38,434 nucleotides of DNA from a virus. Shown in pieces: positions 5,795 to 13,244 of the stretch. Both the position numbers and the translations under genes were made by a program. The stretch is from positions 1 through 38,434 of IMG/VR virus record IMGVR_UViG_3300005338_000020; one strand, given 5' to 3'. Numbering within the stretch: position 1 is the stretch's first letter; each line of letters opens with the position of its first letter. The notes under the pieces are model-generated. The model was not told the origin of the DNA. It did not search any database and saw nothing but the letters and a program-made list of their open reading frames with translations.

Positions 5795-6211
5795 ATGGGC
5801 ATACAAGGCGTAAAATTCAATCCTTCTGATAGCGATATTAGGGACACCATAAAAAGATGCGAAGGCGTAATAAGCGAAATGGCACGCCATTATAAAGTAT
5901 GGCGAAGCACAATGTGCGATTATTTAGATGATCATCCAGAATATAAATTATTAGTTGCAAAAGAGCGCGAGCAATACATTGAAAATATGTGTGATGATGC
6001 TGAGCAAACCGTTAAACGTTTAATCAAAGACAAAGAAGAAAAAGCAGTATCTCTCAAAGCTGCACAATACGCCTTAAACAACCAAGGCCGTAAACGCAAT
6101 TACAATCACCCAGAAGTAGAAGCAGCCGAACGCAGCTTAGGACTACTTGACAAAGCAAAAACTCTAAAAATATTACCATCTAATGACAACACCCAAAGCA
6201 GTGCTCAATGA
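5795..6211 (+). CDS. Terminase small subunit (putative)
   Basis: 138 residues directly upstream of, and overlapping by 29 bases, the large terminase. The N-terminal part 'FNPSDSDIRDTIKRCEGVIS' followed by 'EMARHYKVWRSTMCDYL' is a helix-turn-helix resembling DNA-recognition domains of small terminases; the middle is helical, as in oligomerising domains. Small terminases bind the packaging site and hand DNA to the motor. The start has a weak ribosome site; an ATG at 5782 is better placed but in another frame and stops after 15 codons. Confidence 0.7.
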   Translation: MGIQGVKFNPSDSDIRDTIKRCEGVISEMARHYKVWRSTMCDYLDDHPEYKLLVAKEREQYIENMCDDAEQTVKRLIKDKEEKAVSLKAAQYALNNQGRKRNYNHPEVEAAERSLGLLDKAKTLKILPSNDNTQSSAQ

Positions 6212-7502
6212 CCCGTTACAAACCATTACATTATCTCACAAGCAGCATCAAAGCATCATTGACAGCGATGCGCGATATAACTTCTGGGTGGGTGCCGTGC
6301 GTTCTGGCAAGTCATTTAGTAGCTTGTGGCGTTTCGTGGATTTTATACGTACAGCACCACCCGGCGAGCTGGCTATCATCGGGAAGTCTCGCGATACGAT
6401 TAAGCGTAACGTATTAGGGCCTCTTAAAGATCTCTTAGGCGATAGATTCCAATACTACTTAGGTAAAGGCGAAGCTACTTTTCACAATCGAATCATTCAT
6501 TTAATTGGCGCAAATGATGAGCGCGCTGAGCATAAGATTCGTGGTTGTACATTAGCCGGCGCCTACGTTGATGAGGTTACGATTATACCTGAGAGCGTCT
6601 TTGAGATGCTTAAATCACGTTTGAGCGTAGCAGGAGCTAAACTCTTTGGAACCACAAACCCTGATTCCCCTTTTCATTGGCTTAAGCGTGACTTTCTTGA
6701 TCGTACAGATCTTGATATTAAAGTATGGAACTTCAATCTAAATGACAATCCTTCGCTTGATGAAACATTTAAGATCAACCTGCAAAAAGAGTACACAGGG
6801 CTTTGGCGTGAGCGTTATATCGAAGGTAAATGGGTACTTGCGGAAGGCACTGTCTTTGATTTCTTTGACAAAGAAAAGCATGTGATACCTGTTGCACCTG
6901 GTAATGCTGATTATTATGTACTTGGAATTGATTATGGCACAACGAATCCATGCGCATTTGCTTTGATAGGATATTCCAAGCGCACATTTCCTAATAGATG
7001 GCTTGAGAAGGAATACTATTGGGACAGCAAGAAACAATTGAGGCAAAAGACAGACACAGAATATGCACAAGATCTACAAAAATTCATTCAAGGATACAAT
7101 GTCAGAGCGATTTACATTGACCCTTCGGCGGTATCTTTCCGTGTCGAAATGCAGCGTATGGGCTTTACAGGAATCATTGAGGCCGAAAACGAAGTACTTG
7201 ACGGTATACGATATCACGCGTTGCAGCTATCCAACGGCAGCTTTAAGATTTGCGCGTCATGTGCAAATGCGATTCAAGAATATGGAACATACCGATGGGA
7301 TATTAAAGCCTCTCAAAGGGGTGAAGACAAGCCGATTAAAGATAATGACCATATCATGGACGCCATTCGATATGTTTTGTTTACGCACTTTTTCAAGTCC
7401 GATGGCATACACATGACACCTGAACAGTTAGAAGTGATGCGTAGAGAGGTGCAGGGAGGAGTTTCAGAACATGGTAAATTCTTTGACGATAGGATGTGGT
7501 AA
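6183..7502 (+). CDS. terL: Terminase large subunit
   Basis: 439 residues, a normal length. ATPase: Walker A 'GAVRSGKS' (37-44), Walker B 'LAGAYVDEV' (125-133), coupling motif 'GTTNPDSP' (157-164). Nuclease: RNase H-like fold with 'LGIDYGTTNP' (D251), 'IYIDPSA' (D314) and 'DNDHIMDAIRY' (D390/D394). It is the packaging motor that cuts concatemers and pumps DNA through the portal. All catalytic residues are present. It overlaps the small subunit gene and is followed after two bases by a DUF551-like gene. Confidence 0.95.
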   Translation: MTTPKAVLNDPLQTITLSHKQHQSIIDSDARYNFWVGAVRSGKSFSSLWRFVDFIRTAPPGELAIIGKSRDTIKRNVLGPLKDLLGDRFQYYLGKGEATFHNRIIHLIGANDERAEHKIRGCTLAGAYVDEVTIIPESVFEMLKSRLSVAGAKLFGTTNPDSPFHWLKRDFLDRTDLDIKVWNFNLNDNPSLDETFKINLQKEYTGLWRERYIEGKWVLAEGTVFDFFDKEKHVIPVAPGNADYYVLGIDYGTTNPCAFALIGYSKRTFPNRWLEKEYYWDSKKQLRQKTDTEYAQDLQKFIQGYNVRAIYIDPSAVSFRVEMQRMGFTGIIEAENEVLDGIRYHALQLSNGSFKICASCANAIQEYGTYRWDIKASQRGEDKPIKDNDHIMDAIRYVLFTHFFKSDGIHMTPEQLEVMRREVQGGVSEHGKFFDDRMW

Positions 7503-7504
7503 AT

Positions 7505-7720
7505 ATGGAATGGATAGATTTTAAAGACAATCCACCTGAAGATGATACAACCGCACTGGTGTGTAACAAAAAAGGTTGGATGAATGACTATGATATGGTT
7601 AGAGCCAGATATAATAACCCGGGCGATGTTTGGGTGTTATACGACCCCAATTATAGGTCAACAGTAACAGTCGAAGTTAGTCATTATTTACCGATACCGA
7701 AATTTGAGTTAGATAAATGA
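7505..7720 (+). CDS. DUF551-like protein (copy 1)
   Basis: 71 residues from ATG 7505, two bases after terL. It starts 'MEWIDFKDNPPEDDTTALVC' and ends 'VSHYLPIPK', the W-I-x-x-K-D-x-x-P opening and H-(W/Y)-(M/L)-P-(L/I)-P closing pattern of DUF551. The family is common in phages; function unknown. The stop overlaps the next start, which is a second, more divergent copy. Confidence 0.65.
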   Translation: MEWIDFKDNPPEDDTTALVCNKKGWMNDYDMVRARYNNPGDVWVLYDPNYRSTVTVEVSHYLPIPKFELDK

Positions 7721-7917
7721 ATTGGATAAGCATCAAAGAACACGGAAAGCCTTTAGAGCCTTGTGCGTGCTGGGTTATTACTTTACTAAATGGAATCGAA
7801 AATGTTAGGCGCGCAATGTTTCTGCCGTGGGGAGAAGGATTATTTCTTTTTATAACCGGCCAACCAGATCAAGTAACGCATTACATTGTAGAACCAGCAT
7901 TACCGAGGGATGATTGA
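7717..7917 (+). CDS. DUF551-like protein (copy 2, divergent)
   Basis: 66 residues, ATGA-coupled to copy 1 and to the next gene. It opens 'MNWISIKEHGKPLEP' like other DUF551 proteins and ends 'VTHYIVEPALPRDD', a degenerate form of the closing motif. Probably a tandem duplicate of the gene before it. Confidence 0.55.
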   Translation: MNWISIKEHGKPLEPCACWVITLLNGIENVRRAMFLPWGEGLFLFITGQPDQVTHYIVEPALPRDD

Positions 7918-8081
7918 TGACTAACTTCCAGAAAAAATTAGATGAAAGAGACTCGATCTTTTTCCGCTTAGATCGCAAATACAGCATTAGGATGCGTAAG
8001 TATTGTCACATTCATCAAATAACGTTGCAAGAGTTTATGGAGCGTGCATTGAAAAAGGCAATAGAGGAATTGGTATGTTAA
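7917..8081 (+). CDS. Ribbon-helix-helix-like small protein
   Basis: 54 residues in a frame whose ATG overlaps the preceding TGA. 'SIFFRLDRKYSIRMRKYCHI' followed by 'LQEFMERALKKAIEEL' has a basic beta strand and then two helices, the arrangement of MetJ/Arc-type repressors. Likely a DNA-binding regulator inside the terminase-portal operon. Its end overlaps the start of the membrane protein at 8075. Confidence 0.5.
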   Translation: MTNFQKKLDERDSIFFRLDRKYSIRMRKYCHIHQITLQEFMERALKKAIEELVC

Positions 8082-8257
8082 TTTTGATAGGATTTCTTTT
8101 GAGTGCTGCATTAGGTGTGATTAGTTATACCATGTATCCTTTACCGCCATTGCTAGTGTTTCTTCCTGCTTTGGTTGCGTTTACATTATCGGCAATAATA
8201 TTCTCATTGGTGATAATATCACTCATGATTATATGGAGACCTTTTAGATGGAAATAG
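8075..8257 (+). CDS. Two-helix membrane protein, holin candidate
   Basis: 60 residues from ATG 8075, with GAGGAATTGGT as ribosome site. Two hydrophobic helices (about 1-20 and 27-53) joined by a short turn with prolines, and a positively charged C-terminus 'WRPFRWK'. Size and topology fit a class II holin, but no endolysin is adjacent, so it could be any small inner-membrane protein. It overlaps both neighbours. Confidence 0.5.
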   Translation: MLILIGFLLSAALGVISYTMYPLPPLLVFLPALVAFTLSAIIFSLVIISLMIIWRPFRWK

Positions 8258-8604
8258 AGAAGCAAAGGTTTTTGGTTAAAACATATCCTAATTTATATAA
8301 GCAAGGGATGAGTTTCGATTGTGAAGATGGATGGTTTGATTTAATCAATGATCTTTCATCTAAGCTAGAACCTTTAATACTCAAAGAAAATGAAGAAATA
8401 GACGAAGACTTCTTTTCTTACGCAACGCAAGTTAAAGAGAAATTCGGTGGATTGCGATTTTATATGTCTACGGCTACAGATCAAATGTATGAATTAATCT
8501 ATGATGCTGAGGACACATCTCTAGTAACCTGCGAATTGTGTGGTAAACCGGGAAAGATTAACAATCATGCATGGGTAACTTGTAGATGCAATAGTTGTGT
8601 ATAA
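8248..8604 (+). CDS. Conserved phage protein with C-terminal zinc-finger-like end
   Basis: 118 residues, overlapping the previous gene by ten bases. 'CEDGWFDLINDLSSKLEPLI' and 'QVKEKFGGLRFYMSTATDQM' are a signature found in many phage genomes without known function. The C-terminus has four cysteines ('CELCGKPG' then 'CRCNSC') that could bind zinc. It ends the first late block; a promoter-like sequence follows. Confidence 0.65.
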   Translation: MEIEKQRFLVKTYPNLYKQGMSFDCEDGWFDLINDLSSKLEPLILKENEEIDEDFFSYATQVKEKFGGLRFYMSTATDQMYELIYDAEDTSLVTCELCGKPGKINNHAWVTCRCNSCV

Positions 8605-8616
8605 GATTATAACTCA

Positions 8617-8644
8617 TTGAAAGTTAGATACTTACGTGTAAATT
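8617..8644 (+). promoter_or_regulatory. Possible promoter of portal operon
   Basis: TTGAAA (8617-8622), 16-base spacer, TAAATT (8639-8644). The spacer contains CTTACGTGT, one arm of a 9-bp inverted repeat. Confidence 0.4.
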
Positions 8645-8694
8645 TTATGGCTTTCCAATAATTTTGTTGGTTAGTATAGAGAAAAACACGTAAG
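8631..8694. repeat. 9-bp inverted repeat flanking the portal leader
   Basis: CTTACGTGT (8631-8639) and ACACGTAAG (8686-8694) are perfect complements 46 bases apart. The right arm includes the GTAAGG ribosome site of the portal gene. A smaller CCAA...TTGG stem lies between. The arms could form an RNA hairpin that hides the ribosome site, or be a DNA operator pair. Confidence 0.5.
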
Positions 8695-8699
8695 GCACT

Positions 8700-10718
8700 A
8701 TGTCTCTATTTCCCCAGATTGACCCTGCGTATTATGGCGATGAAGATAAATCGATCCGAGAGATGATCGAATATTATTACGCGCAAGCAATACAAATAAA
8801 CCAAAGTTTCTGGTCAGAAGCTGATATCGATTCTCGATTTAAGGCAGGCGACCAAACACTCTGGAATGATATCTACGGCAATCTTCCTGCCTTTCGCCGT
8901 CGGCAATTCAATTTCAATCGCATTAGGCGCGTTGTCAACATGATAACTGGATATCAACGCCAGCATCGTTTTTCGACCGTTGTGACGCCTGTGATGGGGT
9001 CTGACGAGGTTACAGCAGATCAACTCTCCAAAACGATGATATGGGCGAATAATGATGGGAATGTTCTTGAGACAATTTCAGAAGCATTTGAAGGCGCTAT
9101 CACAACTGGAATGAATCTACTTTCATGTTGGATGGATTATCGCCAAGACCCTATCAACGGAGACATTCGAGTAGATAACGTATCATATAATGAATATCTC
9201 ATTGATCCATTCTTTAAGAAAAAGGATATGAGCGATTGCCGTTTCTGCTGGACTAGGAAGTGGCTTTCAAAGACAGAGATCAAGTCATTGCTACCGGATT
9301 ATAAGAAAGAAATCGATTCGATGTATGCACGTGGATGGCGTGATGGGAAGTTTCAGTTTCAACCAGAAGCCTATAACTACGCGATGCAGGATTTACTTAC
9401 ATATGATGAGTTCTATTATTTGGATTATCGTAGTAGGAATCTCCTTGTTGATACTGCTACAGGGGAGACATTAGAGTGGAAGGGCGATGAAACCGGGATG
9501 AAAGAATTCATCGGAGTTTATCCCCAAATTTCGATGGTTGAACAGACTGTACCAACAGTAAAATTGGCTATCTTGGTTAATGGAAGAGTGTTGTTTCACG
9601 GTAGAAACCCAATGGGAATTGACCGTTATCCATTTATTCCTGTGTTTGCATACTATGAGCCACAGATTCCATACTTCCCATGGCGCTGTCAAGGTGTTGT
9701 GAGAGGCCTGCGTGATGCTCAATACCTCTACAATAGAAGAAAGATCATTGAACTTGATATTTTAGAGAGTCAGATTAACTCTGGTATTAAGTACAAAGAA
9801 GGCTCATTAATCAATCCTAAAGACGCTTTCTTGACTGGACAAGGCAGATCTCTTGCGTTGAAGCAAGAGGCGAACATGGATGATGTACAGCAGATCATTC
9901 CACCGCAAGTACCACCATCAATGATTCAACTTTCAGAGCTGCTTGGGCGTGAGATTCAGGAGATTTCAGGAGTTAACGAAGAATTACTAGGCTCTGCGAC
10001 CGATGATAAAGCCGGAATCCTATCTATGTTGCGTCAGGGAGCAGGTTTAACGACATTACAGATTCTCTTTGATCAATTGAATCAATCGCAGAAATACCTT
10101 GGAGAATTGACTCTAGATTTAATTCAGGCTAATTTTAGTCCTGGTAAGATCAAGCGCATCATTGGTGAAGAGCCATCGGAGCAGTTCTATTCACGCGTAT
10201 TCCAGAAGTATGATTTAGTAGTAGAAGAAGGCCTCAACACATCTACACAAAGACAAATGCAATTTGCGCAGTTGATGCAAATGAGAGAGATGCAGATTCC
10301 AATTCCTACCGGCCTATTGATTGAGTCATCAACCTTGCAGAATAAACGACAATTGATTGAAGCGTTAGAAGCTCAGGAGAAAGGCGCACAAGAGCAAGAG
10401 GCGAAGCAAGCGCAAGCAGAACTAGAAGTGAAGATGGCGACAATGGGTGCATTGGAAGCTAAGGCCTTTGCGGATAAGGGTCTCGGAATGGAGCGTTTGG
10501 CGCGCGTAGAAGAAAATAGTGCATTGGCCATAGAGAGGGTAGCACAAGCCGAGAAAGACCGTTCACAAGCCGTTTATGAAGAAATAAAGGCAGCCAAAGA
10601 ATTGCAGCATATGGATTTAGATTCGCTGCACAAGTTCGTTGATTTTGTGCAAAAGTTAAAAGATGTGCACATGAGCAATGAGGAGTCGCAACTTACTAAG
10701 GAAGAAAAGGTTGCGTAG
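8700..10718 (+). CDS. Portal protein, P22-like
   Basis: 672 residues. The N-terminal 'YYYAQAIQINQSFWSEADID' then 'FRRRQFNFNRIRRVVNMITGYQ', the central 'DPFFKKKDMSDCRFCWTRKW', and 'SGVNEELLGSATDDKAGIL' match the P22/podoviral portal type. The C-terminal 140 residues are a long alanine/glutamate-rich coiled coil, like the barrel that projects into the capsid. Twelve copies form the DNA entry channel, the docking site of terminase and connector. It follows the small late genes and a structured leader. Longer than siphovirus portals and normal for podoviruses. Confidence 0.9.
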   Translation: MSLFPQIDPAYYGDEDKSIREMIEYYYAQAIQINQSFWSEADIDSRFKAGDQTLWNDIYGNLPAFRRRQFNFNRIRRVVNMITGYQRQHRFSTVVTPVMGSDEVTADQLSKTMIWANNDGNVLETISEAFEGAITTGMNLLSCWMDYRQDPINGDIRVDNVSYNEYLIDPFFKKKDMSDCRFCWTRKWLSKTEIKSLLPDYKKEIDSMYARGWRDGKFQFQPEAYNYAMQDLLTYDEFYYLDYRSRNLLVDTATGETLEWKGDETGMKEFIGVYPQISMVEQTVPTVKLAILVNGRVLFHGRNPMGIDRYPFIPVFAYYEPQIPYFPWRCQGVVRGLRDAQYLYNRRKIIELDILESQINSGIKYKEGSLINPKDAFLTGQGRSLALKQEANMDDVQQIIPPQVPPSMIQLSELLGREIQEISGVNEELLGSATDDKAGILSMLRQGAGLTTLQILFDQLNQSQKYLGELTLDLIQANFSPGKIKRIIGEEPSEQFYSRVFQKYDLVVEEGLNTSTQRQMQFAQLMQMREMQIPIPTGLLIESSTLQNKRQLIEALEAQEKGAQEQEAKQAQAELEVKMATMGALEAKAFADKGLGMERLARVEENSALAIERVAQAEKDRSQAVYEEIKAAKELQHMDLDSLHKFVDFVQKLKDVHMSNEESQLTKEEKVA

Positions 10719-10767
10719 TAAAAATCAAGTGTTTAACATCATAAAGATCCTATAGGAGGGATTAGAT

Positions 10768-10992
10768 ATGAAAAAAGGTACAGCGCCAACACATGGCACT
10801 TCTGAAAATGAAGGTAAGGCTTGGGGACATGGGCAATTTGCCAATATGCCTCAGGAAGTCATTATGAAACCATATCCATCACCTGGTTACTCGACAGACG
10901 GACATTTGGATGATACAATCCAACGTTTAGACGGCGACAAGGCAGATGCGCTTCGTAAGAAGAGAAAATCTATGGATAAGGGTATGTATTAA
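10768..10992 (+). CDS. Conserved small protein after portal
   Basis: 74 residues with strong ribosome site TAGGAGGG. Contains 'KAWGHGQFANMPQEVIMKPYP' shifted one residue, then 'YSTDGHLDDTIQRLDGDKADA'. I have the impression this is common in podoviral late operons next to the portal; function unknown. Hydrophilic, probably disordered. It may be a minor virion or assembly factor. Confidence 0.6.
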   Translation: MKKGTAPTHGTSENEGKAWGHGQFANMPQEVIMKPYPSPGYSTDGHLDDTIQRLDGDKADALRKKRKSMDKGMY

Positions 10993-11015
10993 TACTCTAT
11001 CCACAAGAGGACAAT

Positions 11016-11240
11016 ATGGATTTTTTAATGTGGGTTAAAGAGACGAGTGACAAGGAACTTACCAACGGTGAGTTTGTCACTCTATCTCGAAAGACATACG
11101 GTTTTCTTACAGAAGAGCATTTAGAGACATTCTCAGGAATCAAAATCAAAAGAATAAGGCCTACATATGCCTGTCATGCCACGTCCCAAGGGGAAAGCTC
11201 AGAAGATTGCGATGAAGGTGATGAAATCACATTCGAATGA
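11016..11240 (+). CDS. Hypothetical protein
   Basis: 74 residues; AGAGGACAAT before ATG is a good ribosome site. The first 50 residues look folded; the C-terminus is acidic (SSEDCDEGDEITFE). Its last 74 bases overlap a basic mini-gene in another frame. No family recognised. Confidence 0.5.
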   Translation: MDFLMWVKETSDKELTNGEFVTLSRKTYGFLTEEHLETFSGIKIKRIRPTYACHATSQGESSEDCDEGDEITFE

Positions 11241-11307
11241 ATCGAAAGAGAAATTATCAGACGACAAGAAAGTTCAACGCCAAATGAATAGAGAGATTAT
11301 TCGATGA
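11167..11307 (+). CDS. Basic 46-residue protein, overlapping gene
   Basis: ATG 11167 lies within the preceding gene in a different frame; its TGA overlaps the next ATG (ATGA at 11304-11307). The 'MPRPKGKAQKIAMKVMKSH' opening resembles small basic phage proteins of the DUF6496 neighbourhood. The start has little ribosome site, which lowers confidence; the coupling to the next gene raises it. Confidence 0.45.
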   Translation: MPVMPRPKGKAQKIAMKVMKSHSNESKEKLSDDKKVQRQMNREIIR

Positions 11308-11561
11308 TCTTTTCTAAAGAGTTCTTAAAAAACCTTCAAGAGCAATCAGAAAAAACATCGATACTCGATTTCCTTATGGTTCATTATATGATGAACTTTG
11401 AGGAAGCAATTTTAGAAATTGCCCAATATCTTCAAATGCAACCTGAAAGTTATGAATTCAAAGAAAAGCCTATGAAATCGAGTAAAACTAGGAATAAGGA
11501 TGAAAAATTCCGAGAAGAATTGATCTCTTTTGTAAAGAAATTCAATGAAGAGAATGCTTGA
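11304..11561 (+). CDS. Hypothetical protein
   Basis: 85 residues, helical throughout, with an N-terminal amphipathic region 'SILDFLMVHYMMNFEEAILEIAQYL' type and a charged C-terminal half. Coupled by ATGA to the mini-gene upstream. Function unknown. Confidence 0.5.
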   Translation: MIFSKEFLKNLQEQSEKTSILDFLMVHYMMNFEEAILEIAQYLQMQPESYEFKEKPMKSSKTRNKDEKFREELISFVKKFNEENA

Positions 11562-11644
11562 TGATCTATTAAATATGTCCCGCGTGTCCAACATGTCCAA
11601 CATATTTTTTAGTTGCAAATTTTTAAACAGTTGAAAAGGGTAAA

Positions 11645-12064
11645 ATGACAGTAGGAAGCGAAGCCATAAAGTTGCTGCAAAAAGGCGATGAAAAGCAGGG
11701 TGTAATTGATACTCAGCGCGAAATGCAAAAGGGGTACATAGATGACCTCATCAAATGCGCCAAAAGATACAAAGACTGGACAGAACTCTTTTACATTTGT
11801 GTTCAAACACGCAGAGAGCGTTTACTCTCCAATGTGGTACGCAATCAGTTCTACGGAAGACTCACAAGACCAACTCCGGAATATGACCTTGCGTTATATT
11901 CCTATGACCCGAAAACGGAAAATCTAAAATTTGAGTGGGTGGTGCCGGATAAGGAGACAGTAGAGCAAATAGTAGCAATGGATAAATTGGGCATTGTTGA
12001 TCCTGAAATAGATCCAGATCTTTGGAAATATTGCCTACAATTTCATTCAAGAACTCTACGATAA
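11645..12064 (+). CDS. Conserved phage protein of late operon
   Basis: 139 residues. 'WTELFYICVQTRRERLLSNV' followed by 'RNQFYGRLTRPTPEYDLALY' is a distinctive pattern I associate with uncharacterised proteins next to portal genes in podovirus-like genomes. Predicted helical N-terminus then a beta domain. It is the last rightward gene before the leftward island; its end overlaps the convergent gene at 12043 by 22 bases. The ribosome site is AAAAGGG. Confidence 0.6.
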   Translation: MTVGSEAIKLLQKGDEKQGVIDTQREMQKGYIDDLIKCAKRYKDWTELFYICVQTRRERLLSNVVRNQFYGRLTRPTPEYDLALYSYDPKTENLKFEWVVPDKETVEQIVAMDKLGIVDPEIDPDLWKYCLQFHSRTLR

Positions 12065-12258
12065 GTTCGATACTGATTACAAACTTTTTTTAAGGAAGCC
12101 AAATATGCATCAATTTGTTCCTCATTCCAAGATATCATTTGCATAGCTAAAACATCAGAAATAGCAGTCAAACCAACAGAAACCTTAACATTTTTATTGA
12201 TAAATTCTTCTATAATTTTCGTAGCGATTAAACTAACATCATCAAAATCTTGATCCAT
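12043..12258 (-). CDS. Small helical protein, paralogue of 12529-12753
   Basis: 71 residues. 'IATKIIEEFINKNVKVSVGL' aligns with 'IAASILDEFIRKNVDAAVGI' of the gene at 12529-12753, and the C-terminal halves also correspond, so the two are diverged duplicates. All-helical, function unknown. The stop of the gene upstream and this ATG share a base (TAATG). Confidence 0.6.
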   Translation of the reverse strand: MDQDFDDVSLIATKIIEEFINKNVKVSVGLTAISDVLAMQMISWNEEQIDAYLASLKKVCNQYRTYRRVLE

Positions 12259-12458
12259 TAAAGACTCTCATAAGAAGTTTTATTTTCTCGGTCATGTTCA
12301 ACCAAATGATCTCTTATATCGAACTCTGTAAGTGGCTCAAGATGCAGATCGTAGACAGAAAATTGCGTTATACTTTGACGATAAATAAAATTATTCAATT
12401 CAAATTTACTGGGGAAAATCCTAACTTCACCTTCTGACAAAAGAAAATACATGATCAT
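12258..12458 (-). CDS. Hypothetical protein with very strong ribosome site
   Basis: 66 residues from ATG 12458, placed by CAGGAGG just upstream. The opening 'MIMYFLLSEGEVRIFPSKFE' and later 'HLEPLTEFDIRDHLVEH' suggest a small alpha/beta domain. Not recognised. A perfect 20-bp palindrome abuts its ribosome site. Confidence 0.55.
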   Translation of the reverse strand: MIMYFLLSEGEVRIFPSKFELNNFIYRQSITQFSVYDLHLEPLTEFDIRDHLVEHDRENKTSYESL

Positions 12459-12467
12459 AAAACCTCC

Positions 12468-12487
12468 TGAATAAAATATTTTATTCA
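12468..12487. repeat. Perfect 20-bp palindrome at ribosome site
   Basis: TGAATAAAATATTTTATTCA, perfectly self-complementary with no centre spacer. It touches the CAGGAGG site of the leftward gene starting at 12458 and lies just downstream of its -10-like box. Fits a dimeric repressor operator better than an RNA hairpin, because there is no loop. Confidence 0.6.
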
Positions 12488-12490
12488 AAA

Positions 12491-12519
12491 AGGGTATTGA
12501 TTTTTTGGATTGTAGTCAA
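12491..12519 (-). promoter_or_regulatory. Leftward promoter candidate
   Basis: Read leftward: TTGACT (complement of 12514-12519), 17-base spacer, TACCCT (12491-12496). Good -35, poor -10. It would serve the genes starting at 12458 and 12258; the 20-bp palindrome covers the start point. Confidence 0.4.
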
Positions 12520-12528
12520 GTGAAACTT

Positions 12529-12753
12529 TTATTGATTTTCGTACAATTCCTTACGCATTTGGATGCATCTTTTTCTAATTATGTTTATAAAGTCTTCGAC
12601 ACATACTTCTTCAAAATCACATAAAATAGAACAAATAATTTCGAGAAGTGCAGATATACCTACAGCTGCATCAACATTTTTTCGAATAAATTCATCTAAG
12701 ATGCTAGCAGCAATTTGTTTACTATATTCTGCTTCTTTTGTAAGATCTTCCAT
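12529..12753 (-). CDS. Small helical protein, paralogue of 12043-12258
   Basis: 74 residues from ATG 12753, three bases after the upstream stop, with GGTGGGA as ribosome site; a GTG at 12768 would overlap the upstream gene. The 'EFIRKNV-x-x-AVGI' block is shared with the paralogue at 12043-12258. Function unknown. Confidence 0.6.
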   Translation of the reverse strand: MEDLTKEAEYSKQIAASILDEFIRKNVDAAVGISALLEIICSILCDFEEVCVEDFINIIRKRCIQMRKELYENQ

Positions 12754-12755
12754 AA

Positions 12756-13238
12756 CTAATCCCACCACTTTAAGGAGTGTTTTTCAAAGTTTTTCCAAAG
12801 CAATTTGAAGAGATCTTTTTTGATTTCCTCATCTTTTTTGAGAGAAATAACGCAATACTTACAAAATCTACCACCCCGCCACCCTTGAGTCAATTCTCTC
12901 CAATTATTTGGCATACAGGAACAGAGTTCAGGATATCTTTTTCCAGATTCAGGTAAAAGTTCATCATTGAAGGCAAACCGCTCTAAAAGAACTTCAGTGA
13001 TTCTAATTTGTTGGCAAATATCATCACAATCACGATGCCGGTTGTTTTTTTGAAAAGAGATGCGCAAGAGAGAAAGTTTGAAACGCATGATTTCGAAGAG
13101 ATATGCGGAATCCCAATCCTCATCGCGCCAGATGATTGGAAACCATGCTATAAAGCGTTTTAGGCGCCTATAGCCATTGCGCCACCAATAGAGGCGGAAG
13201 GTGTGCCAGAACCAATTTTTGATTTCATAGAGTGCCAT
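12756..13238 (-). CDS. Conserved phage protein, unknown function
   Basis: 160 residues. 'IIWRDEDWDSAYLFEIMRFKL' minus one residue at the N-terminal third, plus the C-terminal 'FKLLWKNFEKHSLKWWD', is a pattern I associate with many phage hypothetical proteins. It is rich in Trp and Arg, with three Cys near 'CSCMPNNWRE' and 'FCKYC'. Probably cytoplasmic; no catalytic motif seen. Confidence 0.65.
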   Translation of the reverse strand: MALYEIKNWFWHTFRLYWWRNGYRRLKRFIAWFPIIWRDEDWDSAYLFEIMRFKLSLLRISFQKNNRHRDCDDICQQIRITEVLLERFAFNDELLPESGKRYPELCSCMPNNWRELTQGWRGGRFCKYCVISLKKDEEIKKDLFKLLWKNFEKHSLKWWD

Positions 13239-13244
13239 TACGAA

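Noticed and set aside
5782-5829. ATG at 5782 as start of the small terminase
   Set aside because: It is better placed but in a different frame and stops after 15 codons; the terminase frame starts at 5795.
7063-7416. 117-codon rightward frame inside terL
   Set aside because: It overlaps the conserved nuclease domain of the large terminase in another frame, with no ribosome site.
11580-11610. Tandem TGTCCAACA repeat
   Set aside because: Only two full copies plus a partial; too short and simple to call an iteron or CRISPR-like element.
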